From the NCBI GenBank assembly GCA_002383425.1, contig DFYV01000004.1, forward strand, positions 1 through 11,646: a stretch of DNA of 11,646 nucleotides. The letters run 5' to 3'. Shown here piece by piece: positions 1-7,783 of the stretch (position 1 is the stretch's first letter; every line of letters starts with the position of its first letter). This DNA is from Bacteroidales bacterium UBA4073 (GTDB taxonomy: Bacteria > Bacteroidota > Bacteroidia > Bacteroidales > Tenuifilaceae). Below the pieces are notes generated by a model, which ran no database searches, was not told the origin of the DNA, and saw only the letters and a list, made by a program, of their open reading frames with translations. The position numbers and the translations under genes are program-made.

Positions 1-21
1 TTCTAAATTCTAAATTCTAAA
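1..21. repeat. Heptamer tandem repeat (TTCTAAA) x3
   Basis: Three perfect head-to-tail copies of TTCTAAA start at the first base, so the array may extend beyond the left edge. A fourth, degenerate unit (TTCTTCG) runs into the next element. It is noncoding and A/T rich. Its period of 7 is shared with the tracts at 10299 and 11590, although the unit sequence differs. No function is visible. Confidence 0.85.
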
Positions 22-23
22 TT

Positions 24-45
24 CTTCGACTTCGCTCAGTACAGG
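24..45. repeat. Putative dispersed intergenic repeat element (CTTCGACTTCGCTCAG core)
   Basis: The stretch beginning CTTCGACTTCGCTCAG abuts the heptamer array. From memory, this core is a sequence seen many times between genes in Bacteroidota and some other genomes, which is the only reason to call it a repeat. Only one copy is present here, so copy number cannot be shown. Its partial self-complementarity is weak. Confidence 0.35.
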
Positions 46-85
46 TCGGGACTTCATGAATACAAGCTGTTAGACATACCAAAAT

Positions 86-118
86 TTGTGGGTGTGGTTT
101 AACTTTCATTTAATTTTG
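86..118 (+). promoter_or_regulatory. Possible Bacteroidota-type promoter for the HtrA gene
   Basis: TAATTTTG at 111-118 matches the Bacteroidota -7 box TAnnTTTG. A TTG at 86-88 could be the -33 element, but the 22-nt spacing is longer than the usual 19-20. Transcription would start near 125 and leave a leader of about 105 nt before the ATG at 230. The leader has an A/T-rich stretch and no convincing fold. A nearer promoter around 190-205 (TATTTTTTTTG) cannot be excluded. Confidence 0.35.
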
Positions 119-229
119 TCATGGCTTTCTTTTAAAAACATGAAAAAATGACATGGCAGTGGTTAATGTATGTTAATCAGCGGCACAAGGTATTTTTTTT
201 GTTACTTAAATTAGCGGAAACCAAAAAAG

Positions 230-1681
230 ATGCCTATGAAAGCGCAAAAAGTAATATTACCGGTCATATACGCCACCCTTGGCGGTTTATTGGCTATCTT
301 TTTGAGCCATAAAATTACTAATACGAATGAGTACGAAAGTGTAACGCCCTATAATGTTCCAGGACAAGTTACAAGAGTTTTTGTACCCGATTCTTCATCC
401 ACTGATTTTACATGGGCTTCCGAGCATGCAGTGGATGCAGTTGTGCATGTAACCACTGAATTTACCCAATCCATTGACTACTCATTTGGCAACCCGTTAT
501 TTGATTTCTTCTTTGGGCCACACGAGTACATGCCCCCCCAAAAGGTTCAAAGTTCGGGTTCAGGGGTTATCCTAACCCACGATGGATTTATAGTTACAAA
601 CAATCATGTTATTGAAAAGGCCGACGAAATTACTGTTGTTCTTAACGATAAGCGTAAATTCACGGCCAAACTCGTAGGTACTGACCCCAGCACCGACATA
701 GCTTTGCTCAAAATTGACGCCACCGATTTACCATTTCTTTCCTTTGGTAATTCCGATGATATTAAGATTGGTGAATGGGTGCTGGCCATTGGGAATCCAT
801 TTAACCTGACTTCAACTGTTACTGCAGGTATAGTAAGCGCAAAAGCACGTAATATCAATATTCTGAGCGGGCGTGAATTTGCCATAGAATCATTTATACA
901 AACCGATGCCGCAGTAAATCCAGGTAACAGCGGGGGCGCATTAATTAATCTTAAAGGAGAACTAATCGGAATTAACACAGCTATTGCTTCAAGGACAGGG
1001 TCATTTACAGGCTATGCATTTGCAATTCCCTCAACCATCGTTAAAAAGGTTGTAACCGATATCATTGAATTTGGAGAGGTACAGCGCGCTATCCTTGGGG
1101 TAAGAATACAGGAACTCACCGCTGAACTCGCCAAGGAAAAAGGTATCAAAGAAATAAAGGGCGTTTATGTTTTCGATGTTGAAAAAGGAGGTGCCGCCGA
1201 TGCTGCCGGTATTAAACCCGGTGACGTAATACTGTCAGTTAACGGTGTTGATGTTAATAGTACATCCCAGTTGCAGGAGCAAATTAGCCGCTATCGACCA
1301 AACCAGCAAGTTGATTTAGTGGTTAACAGGGATAATTCAAAGAAACGTTTTAATGTTACCTTGCGCAACCTAAAAGGTGGTTTGGATATTGTAAAAACCG
1401 ACAATACGTTAAGCTCTCTTGGCGCTGAATTTAAAGAAATTACCGATAAACAAAAATCTGAACTGGGCATAAATTATGGCATACAAGTTGTTGAACTATA
1501 CGATGGGAAACTGAAAGATGGAGGCATAAAGAAGGGTTACATAATCACCCGAATGAACCGCACCCCAATTCACAGCATCGACGATTTAAAGCGAGTGCTA
1601 AGTATTTCATCGGGTGGCATTCTCATTGAAGGCGTTTATCCCAATGGGGTAGTTGCTTACTATGCAATCGGTGTAAACTAA
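230..1681 (+). CDS. degP: HtrA/DegP-family periplasmic serine endoprotease
   Basis: This 483-residue protein is an HtrA-family serine protease, which degrades or refolds damaged proteins in the periplasm. An N-terminal hydrophobic segment (about residues 8-26) is an uncleaved anchor or signal peptide. The trypsin-like domain shows the full catalytic triad: H126 in TNNHV, D156 in STDIAL and S234 in GNSGG. Two PDZ domains follow, at about 280-380 (with a clear AGIKPGD.I substrate-loop motif) and 395-480; the second is more diverged. Length and two-PDZ architecture fit DegP/DegQ. The ATG at 230 and a second at 236 are both usable; the first is given. The gene is probably transcribed alone, since a hairpin follows at 1725-1761 and rpoD has its own promoter. 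DegP and DegQ cannot be told apart from sequence, so the symbol is generic. Confidence 0.93.
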   Translation: MPMKAQKVILPVIYATLGGLLAIFLSHKITNTNEYESVTPYNVPGQVTRVFVPDSSSTDFTWASEHAVDAVVHVTTEFTQSIDYSFGNPLFDFFFGPHEYMPPQKVQSSGSGVILTHDGFIVTNNHVIEKADEITVVLNDKRKFTAKLVGTDPSTDIALLKIDATDLPFLSFGNSDDIKIGEWVLAIGNPFNLTSTVTAGIVSAKARNINILSGREFAIESFIQTDAAVNPGNSGGALINLKGELIGINTAIASRTGSFTGYAFAIPSTIVKKVVTDIIEFGEVQRAILGVRIQELTAELAKEKGIKEIKGVYVFDVEKGGAADAAGIKPGDVILSVNGVDVNSTSQLQEQISRYRPNQQVDLVVNRDNSKKRFNVTLRNLKGGLDIVKTDNTLSSLGAEFKEITDKQKSELGINYGIQVVELYDGKLKDGGIKKGYIITRMNRTPIHSIDDLKRVLSISSGGILIEGVYPNGVVAYYAIGVN

Positions 1682-1724
1682 CTAAAATTTTTGGCTTTTT
1701 AATACTATTAATGAAACATTTTAT

Positions 1725-1761
1725 AACCAGCTACGTTTTAAGTTAACACGTGGCTGGTTTT
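1725..1761 (+). terminator. Probable intrinsic terminator after the HtrA gene
   Basis: A 12-bp stem pairs 1725-1736 (AACCAGCTACGT) with 1748-1759 (ACGTGGCTGGTT), including one G-T wobble, around an 11-nt A/T-rich loop. It ends in TTTT. The T run is short, so termination may be partial. It lies 44 nt past the protease stop and just upstream of the rpoD promoter. Confidence 0.7.
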
Positions 1762-1786
1762 AATATTTAGATAACATAAATTTTTC

Positions 1787-1817
1787 TTGAAATTAACCGG
1801 CATTTGTACTAATTTTG
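1787..1817 (+). promoter_or_regulatory. rpoD promoter (Bacteroidota -33/-7 type)
   Basis: TTG at 1787-1789 and TAATTTTG at 1810-1817 are separated by 20 nt, a close match to the Bacteroidota consensus TTG-N19/20-TAnnTTTG read by the primary sigma factor. Transcription would start near 1823-1825, leaving a leader of only about 12 nt before the ATG at 1837. If so, rpoD is transcribed by the holoenzyme containing its own product. Confidence 0.75.
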
Positions 1818-1836
1818 CACTAAATATAAGGGTTGG

Positions 1837-2697
1837 ATGAGACAGTTAAAGATTACAAAATCTATTACTAACAGGGAGAGCGCATCGCTCGACAAGTACT
1901 TGCAGGAGATCGGTAAGGAAGACCTTATCACCGTTGAGGAGGAAGTTGAACTTGCCCAGCGTATTCGTAAAGGCGATCAGGCAGCGCTGGAGAAATTGAC
2001 ACGTGCCAACTTACGTTTTGTTGTTTCAGTAGCCAAGCAGTACCAGAACCAAGGCTTAAGCTTACCCGACCTGATTAACGAAGGGAATCTTGGCCTCATT
2101 AAAGCTGCTGAGAAATTTGACGAGACCCGTGGTTTCAAATTTATTTCCTACGCTGTTTGGTGGATACGTCAATCCATTCTACAGGCATTGGCTGAGCAAT
2201 CGCGTATTGTTCGCCTACCGCTTAATCAGGTAGGCTCGCTAAATAAAATTAATAAAGCCTTTTCGAAGTTTGAGCAGGAGTTCGAGCGGACACCCTCGCC
2301 AGAAGAACTGGCAAACATCCTTGAACTGCCAAAGGAAAAGGTAAATGACACCCTGCGCGTTAGCGGCCGGCACGTATCGGTTGATGCCCCCTTTGTGGAT
2401 GGGGAGGATAATAGCTTGCTCGATGTTCTGGTTAACAACGATTCGCCCAGCGCCGATCGCGGGTTGATAAATGAGTCGTTGAGCAGGGAAATTGAGCGAG
2501 CCTTAGCAACCCTCACTGAACGCGAAAAGGACATAATTAAACTATTCTTCGGCATTGGATGCCAGGAAATGACCTTAGAAGAAATTGGTGAAAAATTTGG
2601 TTTAACACGGGAACGTGTGCGTCAGATTAAAGAGAAAGCCATCCGCCGACTCCGACACACATCACGTAGCAAATTACTAAAATCGTACCTTGGATAG
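1837..2697 (+). CDS. rpoD: Primary RNA polymerase sigma factor RpoD/SigA (short Bacteroidota form)
   Basis: This 286-residue sigma-70 family protein directs RNA polymerase to housekeeping promoters. Region 1.2 lies at about residues 16-49 (DKYLQEIG). Region 2 covers about 50-125, with the core-binding and -10-melting segment NLRFVVSVAKQY...DLINEGNLGL and the DNA-contacting YAVWWIRQSI. Region 3 is at about 130-200. Region 4, at about 215-280, carries the helix-turn-helix TLEEIGEKFGLTRERVRQIK. It lacks region 1.1 and the long non-conserved insert of E. coli sigma-70, as is usual for the roughly 32-kDa Bacteroidota primary sigma factor. The ATG at 1837 sits just downstream of a strong promoter. 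No Shine-Dalgarno sequence is obvious, which is normal in this phylum. The gene is convergent with fabI across a shared terminator. Confidence 0.96.
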   Translation: MRQLKITKSITNRESASLDKYLQEIGKEDLITVEEEVELAQRIRKGDQAALEKLTRANLRFVVSVAKQYQNQGLSLPDLINEGNLGLIKAAEKFDETRGFKFISYAVWWIRQSILQALAEQSRIVRLPLNQVGSLNKINKAFSKFEQEFERTPSPEELANILELPKEKVNDTLRVSGRHVSVDAPFVDGEDNSLLDVLVNNDSPSADRGLINESLSREIERALATLTEREKDIIKLFFGIGCQEMTLEEIGEKFGLTRERVRQIKEKAIRRLRHTSRSKLLKSYLG

Positions 2698-2704
2698 TAA
2701 AAAA

Positions 2705-2728
2705 CCCCGCCAGTAGGCGGGGCTTTTT
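2705..2728. terminator. Bidirectional intrinsic terminator between rpoD and fabI
   Basis: CCCCGCC (2705-2711), an AGTA loop and GGCGGGG (2716-2722) form a 7-bp G/C stem. It is flanked by an A run upstream and CTTTTT downstream, so it can work in both directions. It lies 7 nt past the rpoD stop and 9 nt from the convergent fabI stop. The design resembles the terminator at 10446-10472. Confidence 0.93.
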
Positions 2729-2737
2729 GCATCCGTA

Positions 2738-3577
2738 TTACTTACAATCTTTACAATCCTCCAGGTTGCGGTTGTATATGGCCATCGCCCTGTTGCTCAT
2801 ACCCATACTCGAAAATCCACCATCATTATATATGTTCTGCATGGTAATTTTACGGGTTAAATCGCTGAAAAGGGTTATACAAAAGTTGGCGCAATCGAGA
2901 GCATTGGCATTTCCAAGAGGCGACATTCGGTCAGAAAAATCGAGCAGGGCATCAAACCCCATAACGCCTCCCCCAGCCGTGGTTTCGGTGGGCGATTGCG
3001 AAACGGTATTGATGCGAACTCCACGTTCACGACCGTAAATATAGCCGAAACTCCGTGCGATTGACTCAAGTAAAGCCTTGGCATCGGCCATATCGTTGTA
3101 TCCGTAAAGGGTACGCTGGGCAGCTATGTACGATAGAGCCACAACGGAACCCCCATGCGTAATAGCATCCTTTTTCCAACAGGTTTGCAAAATTTTATGG
3201 AATGAAATGGCTGAGATGTCGAGGGTTTTCTGAAATAAATCGTAATCCAGATCATCGTAAGTTTTCCCTTTGCGGACATTTGGCGACATTCCAATTGAAT
3301 GCAGTATGAAATCGATTTTTCCGCCAAAACGTTCCATGGTTTGGTCAATTAGGTTTTCCAAATCCTGAATGTTGGTGGCATCGGCCGGAATGACAACAGT
3401 ATTCATACGTTCAGCAAGCTCATATACGTTGCCAAAACGCAACGCCACGGCGGTGTTAGAAAGAACCACTTCTGCACCCTCCTCGTAGGCACGCTCTGCC
3501 ACCTTCCATGCAATGGATTTTTCGTTTAAGGCACCAAATACAAGTCCCTTCTTACCTTTAAGTAAATTATAAGCCAT
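2738..3577 (-). CDS. fabI: Enoyl-[acyl-carrier-protein] reductase (NADH) FabI
   Basis: FabI reduces trans-2-enoyl-ACP to acyl-ACP, the last step of each fatty acid elongation cycle. This 279-residue protein is a divergent short-chain dehydrogenase. It has the FabI-type nucleotide-binding start KGLVFGALNEKSIAW (residues 10-24), an HSIGMSP motif at 93-99, Y150 in LSYIAAQ, and the catalytic pair Y160 and K167 in the Y-x6-K spacing that distinguishes FabI from ordinary dehydrogenases (Y-x3-K). An upstream in-frame ATG at 3604 is possible, but it overlaps the likely -7 box (3602-3609), and the family starts at MAYNLLKGKK, so 3577 is chosen. The C terminus ends in an unusual Cys-rich tail, EDCKDCK. 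The gene follows recN by 58 nt on the same strand and ends at the shared terminator. As a triclosan-target type enzyme it is likely essential unless a FabK or FabV exists elsewhere. Confidence 0.94.
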   Translation of the reverse strand: MAYNLLKGKKGLVFGALNEKSIAWKVAERAYEEGAEVVLSNTAVALRFGNVYELAERMNTVVIPADATNIQDLENLIDQTMERFGGKIDFILHSIGMSPNVRKGKTYDDLDYDLFQKTLDISAISFHKILQTCWKKDAITHGGSVVALSYIAAQRTLYGYNDMADAKALLESIARSFGYIYGRERGVRINTVSQSPTETTAGGGVMGFDALLDFSDRMSPLGNANALDCANFCITLFSDLTRKITMQNIYNDGGFSSMGMSNRAMAIYNRNLEDCKDCK

Positions 3578-3601
3578 AAATACATCGTTTAATTGAACCA
3601 G

Positions 3602-3609
3602 CAAAGATA
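3602..3609 (-). promoter_or_regulatory. Probable fabI promoter, -7 box
   Basis: The minus strand reads TATCTTTG, a match to TAnnTTTG, in the 58-nt gap between recN and fabI. A TTG at 3635-3633 is a poor -33 candidate at 23-nt spacing. The predicted start near 3595 gives a leader of about 17 nt to the ATG at 3577 and rules out the upstream ATG at 3604 for this transcript. fabI could also be reached by read-through from recN. Confidence 0.5.
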
Positions 3610-3635
3610 AACAAAGAAAAAAGATTTTGGTTCAA

Positions 3636-5306
3636 TCAGCTTAAACTAACGTTTGATTTAAGGAGTTCCCTGGCGTTCATAAGCGCAGCCTCCGAAACCT
3701 TTTCGCCACTAAGCATTTTAGCTATCTCTATAACCCTTTCATCGGGGCTAAGCAGCTTTATACCTGTTGAACTTTGGTTGTTCGTAACCGATTTATACAC
3801 AAGGAAATGATTACTGCCCTTGGCTGCTATTTGCGGGAGATGAGTAATATTGATTACCTGCATCCCCTGGGCCAGCTCAAAAATTATGGTTCCCATCCTA
3901 TCGGCAATATCACCCGATACCCCTGTATCGATTTCATCGAATATGATGGTTGGCAAACCTGTTGACCTTACAAGTAACGACTTTAAGCTTAGCATTAACC
4001 TGGACAATTCACCGCCCGATGCCACCTTCGATAGCTCCTGTGGCTCAACCTGTTTATTGGCGCTAAAGTAGAATGAAACCCTATCGGTTCCCCAGGGTTG
4101 AAAATCGGCGTAGTTTTCAATTGAAATTTTAAAAACAGCATGTTTTATACCTAACTGCTGCAGCAATTCGGATACGTACTGCTCAACCTTAGGAACCGAT
4201 TTTGTTCTATACTGGCTGAGAGTGTGTGACTTTTCCTGAAGCTTATGCTCTAACTCTTTAAGTGCCTTTCGCTTTTCATCGAGATTGAAGTCGATTTGTG
4301 CGATTTCGCTTACCCGTACTTCAAGCTGATTCCTGAACTCAATAAGCTCATCGTAACTGGCAAGACGATGTTTGCTGAGCAAGGAGTAAATCAGATCGAT
4401 TCGCTTGGTTACCATACTTAGCTGTTCATCATCAACCTCTACCTTGGAGTTAAGCAAATCAAGCTCGTCGGCAATGTCCTTGAGCTCAATGCGGCAGGTT
4501 TCAATACGGGCAATAAGGCTTTGGACGGGTGAGTAAACGGGTTCAATGCGACGCAAGCTGGCTTCAATTTCTTTAACCTTCGACAGCACTGCCAGCTCAT
4601 CGGCATTTAGAGTTCCGTAAGAAAACTCAAGAGCTGTTTTGATATCGGAAGCATGGGTGAGCTGCGTTTGAAGTGCTTCAAGTTCCTGAAGTTCGTCACC
4701 GTGGAGGTTTGCAGCGTTAAGCTCATTAAGCTGGTGCGACAGGTAGTCGAAATCGCGCTTAGCGTTTAAGGCATTTGCCTCCAGCTTATCGAGTTCTGCT
4801 TTGAGCTTTCTGTACTCATCGTATAGCCCACGGTAATCGGTGAGCAGCTCTTTGGGTAATGCATAGGCATCCAGAACATCGAGCTGGAAGTGCGGGTTAC
4901 CCAGTAGGAGGTTCTGATGCTGCGAATGAATATCGATAAGTTTTTCGGTAAACTCTTTAAGCTGGTTCAGGTTAACAGGTACTTCATTGATAAAGGCACG
5001 CGACTTGCCATTATCGCTAATCTGTCGCCTAACAGTTGTAGTATCGCTGTAATCGATATCGTTGCTTTCAAAAAAATCGGTTAGCCCATAGTCAGCTATA
5101 CCAAATTCTACCTCAACTATACAAGCCTTACTGTTGTGTTTAAGCACCGAGGTATCGACGCGTTGCCCCTGAATAAGGGAGAGAGCCCCAAGTAATATCG
5201 ATTTACCGGCTCCAGTTTCGCCGGTGATAGTATTCAAACCTTGCCTGAACTCAATTTCGAGCTCATCAATTATAGCATAGTTCTGTATGTATAGCCTACG
5301 AATCAT
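3636..5306 (-). CDS. recN: DNA repair protein RecN (SMC-like ATPase)
   Basis: RecN is a cytosolic SMC-like ATPase that acts early in recombinational repair of double-strand breaks. The 556-residue length is typical. The N-terminal ATPase half carries Walker A GETGAGKS at residues 29-36 after the usual opening IQNYAIIDELEIEF. The middle (about 150-370) is a charged, heptad-like coiled coil. The C-terminal half has the ABC signature ASGGELSRL from residue 429 and Walker B IIFDEIDTG with D457/E458. The nearby ITHLPQIA is the expected switch-histidine region. It starts 15 nt after the DUF4835 stop and appears to be the last gene of the bamD operon. No SOS-type operator was recognised upstream, so damage induction cannot be claimed. 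Confidence 0.95.
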   Translation of the reverse strand: MIRRLYIQNYAIIDELEIEFRQGLNTITGETGAGKSILLGALSLIQGQRVDTSVLKHNSKACIVEVEFGIADYGLTDFFESNDIDYSDTTTVRRQISDNGKSRAFINEVPVNLNQLKEFTEKLIDIHSQHQNLLLGNPHFQLDVLDAYALPKELLTDYRGLYDEYRKLKAELDKLEANALNAKRDFDYLSHQLNELNAANLHGDELQELEALQTQLTHASDIKTALEFSYGTLNADELAVLSKVKEIEASLRRIEPVYSPVQSLIARIETCRIELKDIADELDLLNSKVEVDDEQLSMVTKRIDLIYSLLSKHRLASYDELIEFRNQLEVRVSEIAQIDFNLDEKRKALKELEHKLQEKSHTLSQYRTKSVPKVEQYVSELLQQLGIKHAVFKISIENYADFQPWGTDRVSFYFSANKQVEPQELSKVASGGELSRLMLSLKSLLVRSTGLPTIIFDEIDTGVSGDIADRMGTIIFELAQGMQVINITHLPQIAAKGSNHFLVYKSVTNNQSSTGIKLLSPDERVIEIAKMLSGEKVSEAALMNARELLKSNVSLS

Positions 5307-5321
5307 GCTATTAAGGGTTTA

Positions 5322-6230
5322 CTAATTATTCTGTTCAATGATACGCTTATACTTTGCAGCGTTCGGGTTATCAATTTCGGTGAGAATATTTACCACGCGG
5401 GCCTTTTCGGTTGGAAACGATTCCGAGAAGATATTCACCAGCTCCTCGTTTTTGGCATCAAAAAAAAGCTGAAGGGCAAAAAGGTAAGGATCGGGTTTTT
5501 CGCGGTAAACGCGCTGTATCAACACCAGTGACTCGGCGATTTCGGCTCGTCCTTCGGCCACCTTTTCGCTCATCACATCAAGCCCTAAGCGATGGTAGCG
5601 ATACATCGCCTCGCGCAAAGGTTGATATTTTGGGTTTAGCAGGTTCTCAATCATCCAGTACCGGTTTTTACGATTACCCTCGTATGCCTTCCAGCCCCGT
5701 TCAACGGCGTTTTGAGCATTGTTTACAATACGTTCGGCTTTCTGAAAGTACTCTGTGCCTCCCAAACTCGAAAAGGAATCGTAATCAAGGCCAATAATGA
5801 TATATGCGTAAAAGGCAAGAATCGACGTTAAATTGTTAAGGTGTGATGATTCAGAAAATTCGAGCTTTTCGTATTCACGATACCGGAAATGAAGGTTGTT
5901 ATCCTGAAAGTTTAGCATGGTGGTATTGTACGAGGTGTTGAAAACTGGTCGGCGCGATTGCACCTGAATGGTACCCTTGAACTCGTCAGAGCCAATCTGC
6001 TCGGTAATGTTAAGCATTATACTGCACTCGATACGCTCATCAAAGCCATAAACATGGTTGGTCCATGGAGTGTTATTCATGAACTCGTAAATGGCAGTTT
6101 GCATGTTTTGGTATAGTAACCTGTTGGTTCCCTGAATTCGTTGCGAATTCACTGACACATTGCAACGTAATTCCTGCGAAGTGGCAATAAAAGGAAGGGC
6201 TACCAAAAGTAAAACAGGCAATCGGCTCAT
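5322..6230 (-). CDS. DUF4835 family secreted protein (PorD-like)
   Basis: This 302-residue protein is predicted to be exported. It starts with a short hydrophobic signal sequence (about residues 3-18, LPVLLLVALPFIATSQ) likely cleaved near ATSQ-E. The body has no recognisable catalytic motif. It matches the Bacteroidota-restricted DUF4835 family in its early ELRCNVSVNSQRIQGTN segment and its place between coaBC and recN. Some annotations call this family PorD and associate it with the type IX secretion system. I recall that name but cannot verify it, and nothing here shows secretion function. The ATG at 6230 is chosen because it lies 1 nt after the coaBC stop (TAA-C-ATG), suggesting translational coupling, and gives a clean signal peptide. 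An in-frame ATG at 6275 would add 15 residues inside coaBC. Confidence 0.82.
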   Translation of the reverse strand: MSRLPVLLLVALPFIATSQELRCNVSVNSQRIQGTNRLLYQNMQTAIYEFMNNTPWTNHVYGFDERIECSIMLNITEQIGSDEFKGTIQVQSRRPVFNTSYNTTMLNFQDNNLHFRYREYEKLEFSESSHLNNLTSILAFYAYIIIGLDYDSFSSLGGTEYFQKAERIVNNAQNAVERGWKAYEGNRKNRYWMIENLLNPKYQPLREAMYRYHRLGLDVMSEKVAEGRAEIAESLVLIQRVYREKPDPYLFALQLFFDAKNEELVNIFSESFPTEKARVVNILTEIDNPNAAKYKRIIEQNN

Positions 6231-6231
6231 G

Positions 6232-7446
6232 TTAGTCGGCTTTTGGGTGCAACATGCCATAAATGGCATCAACAATATCTACAGCAACTTTCTCTTTAGA
6301 TTTGATATCAAAAGGGATTACGCTTCCATTACTACTGATAAAGGTTACCTTATTGGTGTCGGTTCCAAACCCTGCACCGGAATCGTTCATGGAGTTCAGA
6401 ACAATCATATCGAGATTTTTCCTCTTCAGCTTAGCAATAGCGTTATCCAGTTCATTTTCTGTTTCCAATGCAAATCCGATAACTATTTGACCCTTTTTTT
6501 TTATCGTGCCAAGCTGAGCGGCAATATCGCGAGTAGGTTTGAGCTTTAATACCAGCTCATCGCCTTGGCGTTTTATTTTTTGGGTGAGTACATTTTGTAC
6601 TGTGAAATCGGCTACAGCAGCAGCAAGTACTGCAACGTCCGAATCGTTGAACAACGAAACAGCCGTGTTGTACATTTCGTCGGCACTGGTAACCCTATGT
6701 AGGTTGATATTGGGATGGTAAGGGTATTGGGCTACCGGGCCGCTAACCAAATCGACTAAAGCCCCTTGATTAGCCAATTCGAGGGAAATAGCATTGCCCA
6801 TTTTCCCGGTTGAATGATTTCCAATGTAACGAACCGGATCGATGTGTTCATGGGTAGGACCTGATGTAACCAGGGCCCTAATGCCGTTGAGGCGTTGACT
6901 GCTTAAAAAAAAGCTAACAACCTGTTCCAGAATAGCTTCGGGTTCTTCCATCCGACCCTTTCCACTTAGACCGCTCGCAAGCTCACCTGTTGCTGCCTCA
7001 ACGATTATATTTCCACGGTTCTCAAGTGTTTGAAGGTTTTGCTGTGTTGTCCGATGGTTGTACATATCCATATCCATAGCTGGTGCCACCATTACCGGAC
7101 AGCGAGCTGACAGGTAAGCTGTAAGCAACAGGTTATCGGCTATGCCGGTGGCCAACCTGGCAATGGTATTGGCAGAGGCAGGCGCAATAATATACAAATC
7201 GGCCCATATCCCTAAATCGACATGGCTGTTCCAATCGCCATTTTCAGGGTTGAAAAAATCGACCAGAATAGGATTTTTGGAAAGGGTTGCTAAGGTTAAC
7301 GGGGTAATAAATTCCTTGGCATGTGGGGTCATGATCACTTTAACCTCAGCCCCCTCTTTAACAAGCAAACGGATAAGAGTAGCAGCCTTATAGGCTGCAA
7401 TACTTCCGGTAACACCGAGTAGAATATGTTTACCTTTAAGCCTCAC
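6232..7446 (-). CDS. coaBC: Bifunctional phosphopantothenoylcysteine decarboxylase/phosphopantothenate-cysteine ligase CoaBC
   Basis: CoaBC joins cysteine to 4'-phosphopantothenate (CoaB) and decarboxylates the product to 4'-phosphopantetheine (CoaC) in coenzyme A synthesis. The N-terminal flavin-binding CoaC half (about 1-180) has GVTGSIAAYK, H75 in SHVDLGIWAD, PAMD at 122-125 and the clamp GKGRMEEP at 162-169. The CoaB half (about 188-400) has SGPTHEHIDPVRYIGNHSTGKMG with N210, AAAVADF at 275-281 and K290. Numbering from the GTG at 7446 puts H75 and N210 at their E. coli positions, which favours this start (404 residues, 11-nt overlap with rpoZ). An ATG at 7476 or 7491 would lengthen it into rpoZ. 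E. coli N125 and C158 are D125 and S158 here. I believe related Bacteroidota enzymes share these, so inactivity should not be assumed. Confidence 0.92.
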   Translation of the reverse strand: MRLKGKHILLGVTGSIAAYKAATLIRLLVKEGAEVKVIMTPHAKEFITPLTLATLSKNPILVDFFNPENGDWNSHVDLGIWADLYIIAPASANTIARLATGIADNLLLTAYLSARCPVMVAPAMDMDMYNHRTTQQNLQTLENRGNIIVEAATGELASGLSGKGRMEEPEAILEQVVSFFLSSQRLNGIRALVTSGPTHEHIDPVRYIGNHSTGKMGNAISLELANQGALVDLVSGPVAQYPYHPNINLHRVTSADEMYNTAVSLFNDSDVAVLAAAVADFTVQNVLTQKIKRQGDELVLKLKPTRDIAAQLGTIKKKGQIVIGFALETENELDNAIAKLKRKNLDMIVLNSMNDSGAGFGTDTNKVTFISSNGSVIPFDIKSKEKVAVDIVDAIYGMLHPKAD

Positions 7447-7774
7447 TTTCAGGAATTTGCTCTTCCTTAAACTCATAGTGGAGTTTACCATCGAGGAACT
7501 CCTGTATTGCTATTAGCGTGGGTTTTGGAAGACGCTCGTAAAATTTTGATATCTCTATTTGCTCACGGTTTTCAAAAACCTCTTCGAGATTATCGGTAAA
7601 GTATGCAAACTCCTCGAGCTTACGGTTAAGCTCCTGCTTCATATCAATGCTAATCTTATTGGCCCTTTTGGCAATAATCCGAACCGTTTGGTAAATATTG
7701 CCCGTTTCCCTATCCAACACATCCAAATCGCGGGTTACAGTGTTTAACGGTGCATTGACTTTCTTGATATCCAT
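7436..7774 (-). CDS. rpoZ: DNA-directed RNA polymerase omega subunit, Bacteroidota type
   Basis: This 112-residue acidic protein resembles the Bacteroidota RpoZ/omega family, a small subunit that helps assemble and stabilise core RNA polymerase by holding the beta-prime subunit. The recognisable part is TGNIYQTVRIIAKRANKIS (about residues 24-42), the helix that in classic omega contains the conserved R-A-xQ/N segment, followed by charged helices. It is divergent from E. coli omega, and the call rests partly on its position. In Bacteroidota this gene commonly sits between bamD and coaBC, as here: it starts 9 nt after the bamD stop, and its last codons overlap the coaBC start by 11 nt. The tight spacing implies co-transcription and perhaps coupled translation. 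Confidence 0.82.
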   Translation of the reverse strand: MDIKKVNAPLNTVTRDLDVLDRETGNIYQTVRIIAKRANKISIDMKQELNRKLEEFAYFTDNLEEVFENREQIEISKFYERLPKPTLIAIQEFLDGKLHYEFKEEQIPESEA

Positions 7775-7783
7775 AGCTTTATT

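Noticed and set aside
117..153. Inverted repeat TGTCAT (117-122) / ATGACA (148-153) upstream of the HtrA gene, considered as an operator
   Set aside because: There are only six paired bases around a 25-nt A/T-rich spacer, which is expected by chance in such sequence.
604..978. A 124-codon minus-strand frame inside the HtrA gene
   Set aside because: It is a shadow of the protease domain, whose catalytic triad is intact on the plus strand.
2727..3038. A plus-strand frame downstream of the rpoD terminator
   Set aside because: It is antisense to the C-terminal part of fabI and begins right after a strong terminator.
5411..5797. A 128-codon plus-strand frame opposite the DUF4835 gene
   Set aside because: It lies wholly antisense to a well-supported signal-peptide protein in a tight operon, with no promoter or family resemblance.
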